Origin: Megalonaias nervosa
Taxonomy: Eukaryota; Mollusca; Bivalvia; Unionida; Unionidae
Direction of reading: 5' to 3'
NCBI GenBank assembly: GCA_016617855.1
Contig: JAECUM010012882.1
Span: 1 to 64,000 of the forward strand
Length of the DNA stretch: 64,000 nt
Part shown: one piece after another, positions 1 to 9,534 of the stretch
Layout: each line of letters starts with the position of its first letter
How positions within the stretch are numbered: position 1 is the stretch's first letter
Notes under the pieces: generated by a model
What the model saw: only the letters and a program-made list of their open reading frames with translations
Database searches by the model: none
What the model was told of the DNA's origin: nothing
Made by a program: the position numbers and the translations under genes

Positions 1-115
1 TATAGGGGGTTTCACGGTTGCAAAGGAGTTACTGATCGTAGATCTTAAAATTACCTCCCTTAGCCCCAATGCACATGCCCCCCAAAAATTTCCAGTTCTG
101 GATAGTTCAGAATTT
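1..115 (+). repeat. Left diverged inverted terminal repeat
   Basis: Shares tatag, tttcacggtt, a pyrimidine-rich ctccctt stretch, tttcc and ggatagttca, in the same order, with the reverse complement of 3042-3120. Spacing differs by small indels. It forms the 5' flank of the THAP frame. Confidence 0.45.
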
Positions 116-169
116 CGCACCGTTTTACGCTTGGTTACCGAAACATAAAGGCAACAAAATAGTGTCAAC

Positions 170-468
170 ATGGGAAAAATATACTGCTGTGCGAAAGACT
201 GTTCCAATTACTCCGGAAAGATTGTTGATGATAGGACCATTTCACTGCATAGGTTTCCTGCTGATGGTAAAATTTCTCGTATTTGGAGCCAACGAGTTGA
301 TGTTTTAGAAAGGACTTTTGCCTGAAGTCGACATCACGGCTGTGCAGCGATCATTTTGTGGGATTAGCAGGACCATCAAAGACAGCACCAGTTCCCAACA
401 TATTTCCTCAAAAAACTTTCATGAGTTGGACGGTAATTACATCAGCTGCATTCAAGCGAAATTTTTAA
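170..468 (+). pseudogene. THAP zinc-finger domain protein, frameshifted
   Basis: ATG at 170 opens a 51-codon frame with the first Cys pair of a C2CH THAP finger (CCAKDC), the HRFP motif and the conserved Trp (SRIW). It stops at 323. The rest of the domain continues in another frame from about 307: the CSDHF motif (Cys-x2-His, from 343) and a PVPNIFP segment equivalent to the AVPTIF box, ending at a stop at 466-468. A single 1-nt shift near 300-310 separates the halves, so the domain is nearly complete but broken, or a short intron or sequencing error lies there. THAP domains bind DNA in P-element-type transposases and host regulators. Nothing after the domain is recognisable. The start is the only ATG giving the canonical N-terminus. 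Confidence 0.75.
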
Positions 469-1040
469 TATTTGGCATAGGCACCAACAATTTAATCTCG
501 AGAGTGGTGTGGGGTACGTGTATGTTACAAAAAGGCAGGCCCTTATATTCATTTGCTGGAGGAATTCAAAATAGTTTGCTCTGATCGGTTCCGCTGTTGT
601 ACACACATGTCCCATATTAGCCAACAGAAAAAAAAAAATCTGCCCTTCACACAAAGCAAAACTCGCCCTCCAAAATATATATCAGCCCTCCTCCCTCTTC
701 GAAAATTAAATGGTCAGTGCCTATTTACTATCAAATGTGATAAAACTTTTGTCAGGTGACACACCATTACAAAACAACTGTTATCTTATTTCTTAAATTA
801 TGTAGCAAATATATATTTAATAATTCAGTATGGGTTGGGGGAGATGTTAAAGAAACATTCATATCAATACAATTATGAAGTTCTCAATGGACTATGTAGA
901 ATATAAATTAAATGTGTAAAAGAATATGTAATGGAATCAATGAAACAAATAGGTTATGTAGTTTTAATTTTTATTTAACACAATCAGTCAAATATATGCA
1001 CATCATTTCTTACAGATGGTCTGTTTATATTCCAGGTTGA
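469..1040. other. No gene seen
   Basis: AT-rich sequence between the THAP relic and the 17-bp satellite. Short open frames lack recognisable motifs. If the YqaJ gene once extended leftwards, its lost 3' end would have been here, but I see no nuclease-core motif on the minus strand. Confidence 0.5.
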
Positions 1041-1407
1041 TGATATCTCTTTATCTATGATATATCTTTATCTATGATACCTCTTTATCTATGATACCTC
1101 TTTATCTATGATATCTCTTTATCTATGTTATCTCTTTATCTATGATATCTCTTTATCTATGATATCTCTTTATCTATGTTATCTCTTTATCTATGTTATC
1201 TCTTTATCTATATCTCTTTATGATATCTCTTTATCTATGTTATCTCTTTATCTATGATATCTCTTTATCTATGTTATCTCTTTATCTATGATATCTCTAT
1301 CTGTGATATCTCTTTATCTATGTTATCTCTTTATCTATGATATCTCTTTATCTATGATATCTCTTTATCTATGACATCTCTTTATCTATGATATCTCTTT
1401 ATCTATA
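1041..1407. repeat. 17-bp tandem array
   Basis: About 21 copies of gatatctctttatctat with point variants and a few truncated units. Its right edge coincides with the loss of recognisable YqaJ coding sequence on the minus strand. Confidence 0.95.
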
Positions 1408-3031
1408 CCCCCGACCACTTCATTGGATACAGATGCAGATGAATTGGAATATGGGTCCTTATTGTATCCAGCAAAGCACTTCACAAAATTATCTGGCTGT
1501 GTTATTTCTTTCCTAGTCATGACACTACCAAATTTTGAGGCTGTAATTCTGTTCTCCCTTGCCTTTTTCCAAACAATATTTTGCCTCTGTCCTCTAGTGT
1601 GTTCCTCTATCTTTGCAGAATTAAAACTGAGACTTGAAACATAATCATGAAACTTTTCTGTACACATTTTGTTGTTCAGATCCACAGTATCTCTGAACAT
1701 AATATTTGGGAGTGGTATACAACATTCCTTGAGTACCTCCTCTGGAATATCTGGTTTGGGGAAATGTTTATGATATCCTGCTAAGGGGTTTACAGCAAGC
1801 AACTGTTTCTGGAATTCTTCCCTTTTTAGTGGACTGCCCTCTCCAGATGGGCAATACTCTTGTATGCTGAAGTTTCAAGAGCGCCAGAGTATTTTTCAGC
1901 TTAATTTCCTCTGTCTTTTTCGGGGATAGTTTCCGAGGCCGTGGTGTATTCCATTTACACTCCAATGATGTAGCTGAAATTTCACCTGCCTTCCTTTTCT
2001 CTGTGATGTCGATAAGGGCATACAACAAAGAAGTGATGTGATTGCATGACTTCCTTTGCCTGTGCAAAAAAAAAGAAATATCATTATATGTTGATCTTTC
2101 AGCTGTGTCAATTTTTCCGAAGTATAGCAGATAGTGTGATGGATCACATCTGTAGTGACACTTTACTATTATTCTTATTCCCAGGTTTTTGTTTAATGGG
2201 GTGAGGTTAGGGGGGTAATTCAAGGAATCAACACACAAATATATATAGCCCAGATCAGCAATTAACTGTGGGGGTACAGGTGAGATATCCCCAGGCCCAA
2301 ATACTGGTTTAACTTTTAAAAACATAAAGGGACAATATGAAGAAATGTTGCTGTAGTTATAAATTTACAAATTTCGCATTTTAAATAATTTTAATGATTA
2401 TCTACCTCTCAAATGAAGAACATAAGTTAAAACTTTAAAGTTGTATGAAACTTACCCTGCTGGACAGGTGCAATCTGCAGAGTGAACTTGTCCAGTTACT
2501 TTTGATAGACTTGTCCAAACTCGGTAATCAGGTTGTTTGTTATTATCTAATACTGGGAGGGATGGAATAACCAGGCATCTCACATATGTGTGTGAACACT
2601 GATTACTGACATTGTGATAGCGGACTGAGTGTACATGATTGTCCTGATAAAATTTTTTAGCTTTCAGCTGCCTGACAGCACCGCAGGGAGTTCTGTCAAA
2701 TGTTCTGATCGTATTTAAAACAAGACAATTATACAGTTCCCTTGGTCACGTCGTCACTCCATCCATCCAGAGTGTCTGGCTTTGGTAACTTTTTGCCAAG
2801 AGGTGTTGTATATTTTCCTATCTCACACGTCTCTTGTTCTTGTCGATCGGCATTCTTTAAAGTAGTTTCTGATGGGATTTCAAGACGCAGCACTCCAAGG
2901 GCACGTTCTCTCAACTCAAGTGCACGGCCTGACACATTCTGGCCGTGTTCTTTAAGAAAACTCTTCAGCCGTTTCACAGTATACATGTTTATATCCTCCA
3001 CTGTCACTTTTTCTTGATCTACATCTGCCAT
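1408..3031 (-). pseudogene. SAP-SWIM-YqaJ nuclease-family protein, truncated
   Basis: Minus strand, ATG at 3031. Residues ~15-50 resemble a SAP DNA-binding motif (TVKRLKSFLKEHG...RALELRERALG). Exon 1 ends at 2456 (donor ggtaag) and exon 2 starts at 2059 (acceptor tttgcacag). The join restores DCTCPAG+QRKSCNH, a SWIM zinc finger CxCx7CxH. Downstream, ARENRITASKFG is the start of a YqaJ nuclease domain. The conserved acidic catalytic core that should follow is absent, because the sequence runs into the 17-bp satellite at 1407. Two frame breaks, near 2740 and near 1860, also interrupt the frame. YqaJ proteins with SWIM fingers are expanded in molluscs and cnidarians (general knowledge). Called a pseudogene; a live gene with unrecognised small introns is less likely. 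Confidence 0.75.
2060..2455 (-). other. Intron of the SAP-SWIM-YqaJ gene
   Basis: 396-bp GT-AG intron. The donor gtaagt reads from 2455 down and the pyrimidine-rich acceptor ends at 2060. Joining the flanks keeps the SWIM finger in frame with the expected spacing, which strongly supports the splice. A frame open through its 3' part continues exon 2 upstream but adds no known motif. Confidence 0.75.
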
Positions 3032-3041
3032 CTTTATTGAT

Positions 3042-3120
3042 TGAACTATCCGGAAATGAGTTGCACCGAGACGCCCTCTGGTGTTTTCAAGGGGAGATAA
3101 TAACCGTGAAATGGTCTATA
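3042..3120 (-). repeat. Right diverged inverted terminal repeat
   Basis: The reverse complement begins tatagaccatttcacggtt and later contains tttccggatagttca just before the SAP gene ATG. It matches positions 1-115 as described there. Confidence 0.45.
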
Positions 3121-3540
3121 GGAGCATATGTTACACACAGAGCAGGCAGATGAAAGACGTAATAATTATAGAGTTTTAGAACTTATCCAAATTATAAGGA
3201 AGCTTGCCGCTTAATAAAGGTCATAAAACCTGTTGTTTACAGGTGCTATATTGTATAGGGCTGTATGTTTTGTTTGATTGAAGCACCTTTCTCACGTGGA
3301 GTCATCTTGTTATTAATATTGTTTGGCTACCCTTTGCACCAAATGATATTAATAACCATGTCATGTGGGTAGCTGTCCAGGGGGGATAACTGACCTGGGG
3401 TGGGGTGGGGTGGGAATTGACCAGGGGGGTGATTTACTGGGGGGTAATTGTCCTGCAACCCATTAGCAGTAACTGATTGTACTTTATTTAGTCAGGTTAA
3501 TATGAATAAAAAAATGAGAGTTGAAATGTCTAGAGCTGCA
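3121..3540. other. Non-coding flank with a G-quadruplex motif
   Basis: No exon recognised. Positions 3397-3414 read ggggtggggtggggtggg, four G-runs with one-base loops, a textbook G-quadruplex motif on the plus strand. More G-runs follow at 3423-3446. Whether this belongs to the SLC6 intron depends on where the TM1 exon lies. Confidence 0.6.
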
Positions 3541-3690
3541 GGGCATGGCTCACTGGTTAGCTTGATGGTCTCCCATCAGAAGTGTACTGGTCTGAATTCT
3601 GCACTGAAATACCTGAGTCGGCTGCCAAGGTGTGTTCCTGGGCAAGGCAGTTTATGTTAACTTTATTAGCATGAAATAACCTTTTAAGTG
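3541..3690 (+). repeat. SINE-like fragment
   Basis: Contains a head-like segment (ctcactggttagcttgatgg) followed by gtcggctgccaaggtg and tgggcaaggcag, a body type also seen at 15253-15412. No clear box B remains. Call based on weak similarity. Confidence 0.35.
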
Positions 3691-3801
3691 TTTATGTACC
3701 AGTTAACTTGGCTGCCTTGATGAATTTGCATTCAGCAATTTTAAGTTTGAAAATGTTGTGATCTGTTATTTAATACATACTTTTATTCCTCTCTGTTTCA
3801 G

Positions 3802-3936
3802 GAGCTTTCTTGATCCCCTATTTCATCATGCTGGTTTTGTGTGGGGTTCCCCTTTTGTTCATGGAATTGGCAGTTGGTCAATACACCAAACAGGGGCCAG
3901 TAGGGGCTCTTAACAAGATCTGTCCACTGTTCAAAG
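3802..3936 (+). CDS. SLC6 transporter exon: TM2
   Basis: Acceptor tgtttcag, donor gtaagt. Starts with the last two bases of a Gly codon and ends after the first base of the next. Encodes [19 protein letters not shown] then [17 protein letters not shown] and CPLFKG, the highly conserved TM2 and first intracellular loop. The upstream neighbour should be the TM1 exon ending in a GG-type motif, which is missing here. No frame break. Confidence 0.97.
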
Positions 3937-4261
3937 GTAAGTTAAGTTATATTCTAAGCACAATGAAGAGGCAGGTGTTACTTGTGCAACTCAGGTAGTC
4001 AGCAAGACAGTTGTACTTAACTACTCAATTTACTTGCCCTGGCTGAGGAAGGGCAAGTAATTTTTTCAGGATGCTCATGCAGTGCAGGACATTTAGTATA
4101 AGTTGCAAGTCAGTTGCCCTGGAGGACAAATAGTCAACTGAGAATTTTTTTCAACCCCATTCAATTTCATGCAGTATTGTAGATTTATACATGTACAAAT
4201 CATGTGACCATGTTTATAGTTAGAGATAAGTCTTTTATTTGAGGATTTAAGAATTTTTTCT
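3937..4261. other. Start of intron 1, no feature
   Basis: AT-rich intronic sequence with no recognised repeat or coding signal before the 43-bp array. Confidence 0.6.
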
Positions 4262-4535
4262 AACCATTTTCTTTTGAATCAGATTCCATCCAATCAGAGT
4301 ATTCTAATCATTTCCTTTGAATCAGATTGCATCCAATCATTGTATTCTAACCATTTCCTTTGAATCAGATTCCATCCAGTCAGAATATTCTAACCATTTG
4401 CTTTGAAACAGATTGCATCCAATCATTGTATTCTAACCATTTGCTTTGAATCAGATTCCATCCAATCAGAGTATTCTGTTTGCTTTGAATCATATTTCAT
4501 CCAATCAGAGTATTCTAACCATTTGCTTTGAATCA
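4262..4535. repeat. 43-44 bp tandem array
   Basis: About six copies of a unit beginning aaccatttcctttgaatc and ending gtattct. Units vary between gattcc and gattgc and between cagagt and cattgt types. Confidence 0.9.
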
Positions 4536-4639
4536 AACCACACAGTGACACAAGTAGCAATAAAGTGTCTTCCCATCTTGGACATATCAGGTTTAGGTTT
4601 CATAATATGCCAGATTCTACCAAAGACAGAGGATAAAAC

Positions 4640-5600
4640 ATCAAAGAATATGATAATTCCAGAAAAATTGGACATTCCATTATTAAATCTGTTAATGAAA
4701 GAGGTCTGTAACCTTGAGTTCAAGTTAAGTGTTTACCAGGGGCAGAAACTGGTCATATATTTGATGCTACAAGAAAAATTGACCTTTCTCAATATGACAC
4801 CGTTATATTCATCACCAGTGTTGGTGGCAGTGATATAAGTAACAATGTTCACATTGACCAGATTAAAACCAATTTATATAATATCCTAAATAACATATAC
4901 CTGGAAAATCCTAACTGATCAGTCTTTGTATGCAGTGCATGACCAAGAATTGCTACAGACATTAGAGGGTTGAATGCTATAATCGAATATCTATGTCACA
5001 AGTGGAATTTCAAAATGATAGACATTGATCATGGATTCGTTGCCAAGTCTGGATTAGTTCTGGAACACTTAATGGCGAAAGACAAAATTCGTCTAAATAA
5101 ATTTAGAAGGGTTTATCCCACTTTCTTCAGGCAGTAAATGAGATTTTTCTGATACTAAAGGACAGCTATGACATCTCTAATAGGCATAGAAACATAGATC
5201 ACAAACATAATTGTGACCATGCAAACTGTTCTAACCATCATCAGAAATCAAAGAGATGTTTCTACATTTTTTAACGAAACGCAAGCAAATTACAGTGTCA
5301 TAACTGTCTACAATATGGACATAAGGCAAAACACTGTGAAATGTTCCACTCAGATATGCAGTATTATGAAAATGGCAATGAAAATGGGGCCAAAAGTTTA
5401 ACAATCAAACACATTTTTCCAGAAACTTCAAAACATCCTGTCAGATATACTAAGTGTGATTCTGCCTGTGATGACAGAAAACAAACTACAGATACCCCAG
5501 TAAGTGCCCATGTTCATGGAATTACCTCTGGTGCAATCCCATTAAGTACCTCCATCAATCTAAGTGACCATAATGTGTTAACTGCTACTGCATAACTGTT
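4640..5600 (+). pseudogene. LINE ORF1 relic: SGNH-like domain and zinc knuckle
   Basis: Around 4778-4915 the frame KIDLSQYDTVIFITSVGGSD resembles the DxVvi-x-G-x-ND block of SGNH/GDSL esterases found in some LINE ORF1 proteins. IDIDHGFV and KDKIRLNKF around 5020-5110 match the later Asp-His and hLN region. At 5298-5340 CHNCLQYGHKAKHC is a CCHC zinc knuckle (Cx2Cx4Hx4C), a nucleic-acid-binding motif of Gag/ORF1 proteins. Several stops and frame changes separate the blocks. The catalytic Ser block is not clear. Confidence 0.65.
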
Positions 5601-5849
5601 GAATGTGCTAATGTTTCAAGACTCATTGAAAAATCCTTGAAAAAACAGTAGATAGTCATGAATTAGGACAGTTGTATAGAAGAAAATTTAGAGGAATGTC
5701 ATGGTTCATATATTGATAGTGAAAATATGAATTAAGATATTCCATATCATTCATCTCAAAATCATCAGAACTCAAAATCAGTGGCTTAAGCAAAAAAGTC
5801 GCAAAATTTGCCATCTGAACATGCATTATTTTTTTACTTCAATTAAAAT

Positions 5850-7326
5850 AATTCCGTAATTGATATTTTTCCATTCAGTGAAATCATCTTACATGAATCT
5901 CTTGATGATGATGAACTTAAAATTCCTAACTAGTTTTCAAAGAAAAGACATCTTCTCTAGCCATGGTTCTGATATGTTAACCCTATCTACATCTTGGCGG
6001 ATCGAACAGATATTTTAGTGCTTTGTCCTAGCAACATCTATTATTTTTCATGAGTTGCCTCCCTTAGTTTGTAATGCCAACTAACCAATAGTGTGTAACA
6101 GTGGTGCTTTGTACATCGGTTGGAAATGGTGGATGCAATTGACTTAAAAAGGATGCTTTGCAAGTTTAACATAGAACATATCACTACATACCAGAGGGGA
6201 GCAATTAAAAGTGTATTTGAGTGAAAGGTATTTGTACAAACATAGACTGGCAGTGGAGAATTGCTTATTTATCAGTCCATTCCAGTTGTGTGCTCCCCAT
6301 GTCTCGGTCATGTAGGAACAATGTTCAAATCTGAACAACTTAATTTTGATTGGATGCGATGGCTTGCTGCCGCATCCAATGAAATTCACAGATCTGAGGA
6401 ACGGAACTATGTGCTCGATACACCAAGGTGTAGATAGGGTTATCATTATGGAACCTTGGCTAGTGAAGATGAAGAAAAGACTGACTTACTTTTGGTTTAC
6501 ATTAAGGCGTTTCTTCAAACAATGATAGGATCATGAAGAAATTGGTATGGAAATAATTTGACTAGAAATGAGACACAATGTCCAAAAACCATTTGAATTA
6601 GGCTGTGTATATAGACCGCCAAACAATGACAATGCTTGGCATACTGTATTTCAAAATAAGCTTAAAACATTTTATCAGGTCACTTCAATTACAATTTGCT
6701 TTATGACACCAATTAAAGCTGGATTAAAACCATGAATTCTCTGAATTATCAACAGCTAGTTCATGTACCCACAAGGGTAACAGAGGTATCTGAAACACTA
6801 ATTGATCATATATATACTAACAATGCTGACAATATTATAGAAGTTGCATTTCCCCAATATTCCACAAGTGATCATTATCCTATATGCTTTACAAGACAAA
6901 AAGTCAAACTTGTCATCACAGATATATCAAGTATCAAACAATGAAAAGATTCAATTCACAAATATTCCTTAAAGAACTGAAAGATATCCCTTGGTCAGTA
7001 ATTGAATTTTTTGATGCTCTTGACATCTGGATAGATACGTTTACTGACACCCAGAACACTCATGCTCCTTTTAATTTCAAGAGAGTCAAGCAGCGAAATC
7101 AACAAAATTGGATTACAGGTTATATACTGAATGCTATAAGGGATAGATTTCATGAATTAAACGATACTGTCAATTACAGATTATAGAGAAACAGAGTCAA
7201 GTTAATGATTCAAAAGGAAAGGCCATTGAAATATCAGATAGTGTTTCAAAAAAGAACCATAGAAACACTAGAAAACCTTCAGTGACTTGAGGGGTAAATC
7301 TGCCAATAATCTGCCATTTACATGTG
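5850..7326 (+). pseudogene. LINE ORF2 relic: APE-type endonuclease
   Basis: Before the MITE, DDDELKIPN and KKRHLL resemble the mid endonuclease region. After it come CVYRPPNNDNAW (about 6600-6640), LVHVPTRVTEVSETLIDHIYTN (about 6755-6830) and TSDHYPICF (about 6866-6890). YRPP, the TLIDHIYTN segment and the SDH triad are standard landmarks of LINE apurinic-like endonucleases that nick target DNA. Stops are present, and the 459-bp insertion at 5981-6439 splits it. Confidence 0.8.
5981..6439. mobile_element. piggyBac-like MITE with TTAA target
   Basis: 459 bp with terminal inverted repeats of about 25 bp. The left end is ccctatctacatcttgg; the reverse complement of the right end is ccctatctacaccttgg. 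It is flanked by ttaa at 5977-5980 and ttat at 6440-6443, one change from a TTAA duplication. A CCC terminus next to TTAA is the piggyBac signature. No transposase frame. It splits the LINE endonuclease and so is younger than the LINE. Confidence 0.75.
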
Positions 7327-7433
7327 CAGTGGTCCGCCTCATGAACGGCCCCCCTGTTTCCGGATGTCAGGTTGTCATTACTGAAAGAAGTGTTGGCTAA
7401 AGTACATGACTACTAAGGTTTGCAGGAAATGGG

Positions 7434-8632
7434 GTCAGCAATGAGGTGCCATAGCGGACAAAAGCTGGTCCAATGAAAATGTTGCAGTTGAAATTTCGAT
7501 GTCGTGTGTCGAGAAATCCAGTATCATGTGTTGGATCAAATAGCATGTCCTTAAAGTTCCATTTTCTTGATCGAGATTTTAGATTTTATATGTTGAATTA
7601 TACAGTGGTGGTTTAAAGTTCTAGTTCCTATGTCAATGTTTTGCAGTGTATATTTTAAATTACACAGCGGTGGTGGAAATTTCAGTATCACATGTTGAGA
7701 ATCCCTAATTCACATGTTGTATGTAACTGTTTGTGATGAAAGTTCCATTTCATATGGCGAGTATTTAGATTTCATCTGTTGAATTTCACAGCAACGAGAA
7801 GCAGCCTCCTTGTTTAAAAGTAACGTCCGTTCACGAGAGCAACCTCTAGCAAAGAAATTCATAGTAATTCTTGACCTCTGAATGGTAACGTTCAAATTGT
7901 AAATGCATGAAATGTAATGGTGCCTCATAATTGAATACACGAATGATGTATCTTAATACTCTATATTATTTTGAATTGTTAAAGTGAACATTGTGCAATG
8001 TTACTTTTAACACCAACATATTATTTCACATATAAAATTAATAATTCTGACAAGCACAATATAATGTCCAACCACCGCTGTGTAATTCAACAGATACAAT
8101 CTAAAAACTCAACATACGAAATGGAACTTTCAGCACAATCAATGTGATTCAACATGTTAAATTGAAATTCTCGACATATGACATTAAAATTTCAACAACC
8201 GCCGTGTAATTCAGAAGATACAATAAAAAAAACTTGACATTGGACATCAAAATTTCAACCAGCACTGCGTAATTCAACAGATGAAATCTAAATACTCAAC
8301 ATATGAAATGTAACTTTCAACATAAACTCTTTGAACCCAATACGTAAATTAGGAATTCTCGACGTAAAATATTGAAATTTCAACCACCACCGTGTAATTC
8401 AAACGACACAATCTAAAACCTCAACATAGAAAATATAACTTTCAACCACTACTGTTTAATTCAACAGATACAGTCTAAAATCTCGACCTTGAAAACGGAA
8501 CTTTAAGGACAAGCATTTTTGATACAACATGTAAAATTGGAATTCTTGACATATTACATTAACATTTCAACAACAACGTTCTGATTGGACCAGTTTTTGT
8601 CTGCTATGGCGCCTCATAGTCAGCACTGTTTT
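7434..8632. repeat. Large foldback (inverted repeat) about 1.2 kb
   Basis: The reverse complement of about 8275-8632 aligns with about 7434-7790. Shared blocks include gaggcgccatag next to gacaaaa, ccttaaagttcc, gattttaga, and gagtatttagatttcatctg. Matched blocks lie at equal distances from the two ends (259 and 262 bp for one). Each arm is itself a series of related sub-repeats ending in gttgaat plus a cacagcggtggttga-like block. A smaller palindrome sits near the middle at about 7978-8012 (gttaaagtgaacattg and its complement). No coding content. Confidence 0.8.
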
Positions 8633-8759
8633 GATAGAGCTTTGGGCTTCACAAAGGATTGTTTTTTTTGTTTTTTTTTTTAAATTGATGATTACAACTA
8701 ATGTAATTGTCAAGATCATAACATGGTCAGATAGGCTAAAAATAGATTTTGTGAATTGA

Positions 8760-8762
<3 letters not shown>

Positions 8763-8829
<67 letters not shown>
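8763..8829. repeat. (AC)n microsatellite
   Basis: Uninterrupted AC dinucleotides, about 33 units. Open frames across it on both strands (poly Cys-Val, poly Thr-His) are artefacts of the repeat. Confidence 0.99.
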
Positions 8830-8831
<2 letters not shown>

Positions 8832-9035
8832 TAACCTTGAACAAAATAGGGTACCAGACAAAGACGGAAAAATCATGTGACAGTACATGTATCACTTCCT
8901 TTATAACAAGGTGTTTTGTTTGCAAAAGTTTCGTCTGCAGAATTAAATTGCAGTACTGTACAATTAGCAACATAGAAATAAATCATTACAAAACTTTAAC
9001 ATGTCATCACGTAAATGAAGAAATAATACTTTAGA

Positions 9036-9190
9036 AGGAAAAGTAAACATTATTCGACTTGACGACAGTGGGGAGAGTTCACTTGCCGAAAGATTTTATG
9101 TTGGCAAGATTCAAATAAACAAGATCGTAAAAGATAAGAAGAATATTCTGTAGCAGTGGGAAAATGGAGTAAATGTAAAGAGAGTTATTT
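9036..9190 (+). pseudogene. pogo/Tigger transposase N-terminal HTH relic
   Basis: Reads KVNIIRLDDSGESSLAERF, then VGKIQINKIVKDKKNIL, a stop, then QWENGVN. This matches the N-terminal helix-turn-helix of CENP-B/pogo transposases (basic residue, hydrophobic residues, GxSxxxxA, then GxxQInkIvk.K..Il..wE.g). It should bind the element's ends. One in-frame stop interrupts it, and the second HTH and DDE catalytic core are absent. Confidence 0.75.
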
Positions 9191-9534
9191 TAAATACGAA
9201 ACAACATATGTACCAAGATTTAAATAATGTTGTTGAACGGTTTTGTTACGTGCATGCCAGCAATATTCAACTCACATTCCATGCCTAAGAATTAGAACTA
9301 TTAATTTATGTTATCTTGAAATAACTGTTTTTAAGACAAGAAGAACATTTTAATAATTAATGCTACTTTTAGATGAAGATATTAACAGTTTCAAGTTATA
9401 TGTAGCTTTCCTGCTATATACACATTATACATACACATCTCACAAATATAGTCCCTCTTTGGAAAGGCCACCCGTTTTATAAGGCCACTTTCCCGGTACA
9501 GAAGAGGTTGCCGTATGAGAGGGGGACCACTGTA

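Larger units (their letters stand above)
1..3120. mobile_element. Putative DNA element with THAP and SAP-SWIM-YqaJ genes
   Basis: The two outer ends match in inverted orientation. Both start tatag and then tttcacggtt after a short gap, and further in both contain tttcc followed by ggatagttca just upstream of an ATG. The left end leads into a THAP reading frame (+) and the right end into a SAP-SWIM-YqaJ gene (-). THAP DNA-binding domains occur in P and Kolobok transposons, and YqaJ is a lambda-exonuclease-type nuclease fold. Seen: inverted similarity and both coding relics. Inferred: that this is one mobile unit. A tata is present at both outermost ends and could be a target duplication, but the left flank lies outside the window. 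Alternative: two host genes with related promoters. Confidence 0.4.
7327..9532 (+). mobile_element. pogo/Tigger-like DNA transposon, degraded
   Basis: The left end cagtggtccgcctcatga and the reverse complement of the right end cagtggtccccctctcat form inverted termini. The right target is TA (9533-9534); the left is tg, probably mutated. The LINE reading resumes exactly across it. Near the right end lies a CENP-B/pogo-type HTH relic (9036-9190), as expected for a Tc1/mariner-superfamily pogo transposase, but the DDE catalytic part is missing. The middle is taken up by a foldback structure and an AC microsatellite. Confidence 0.75.

Noticed and set aside
69..308. 79-codon open frame overlapping the THAP relic
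   Set aside because: It is a shadow in another frame; the ATG at 170 gives the THAP motifs.
3448..3660. Upstream SLC6 exon candidate
   Set aside because: The translation has no TM1 signature (WRFPYL type), and the sequence looks SINE-derived.
8567..9034. Open frames across the AC microsatellite on both strands
   Set aside because: They encode poly Cys-Val or Thr-His created by the dinucleotide repeat.
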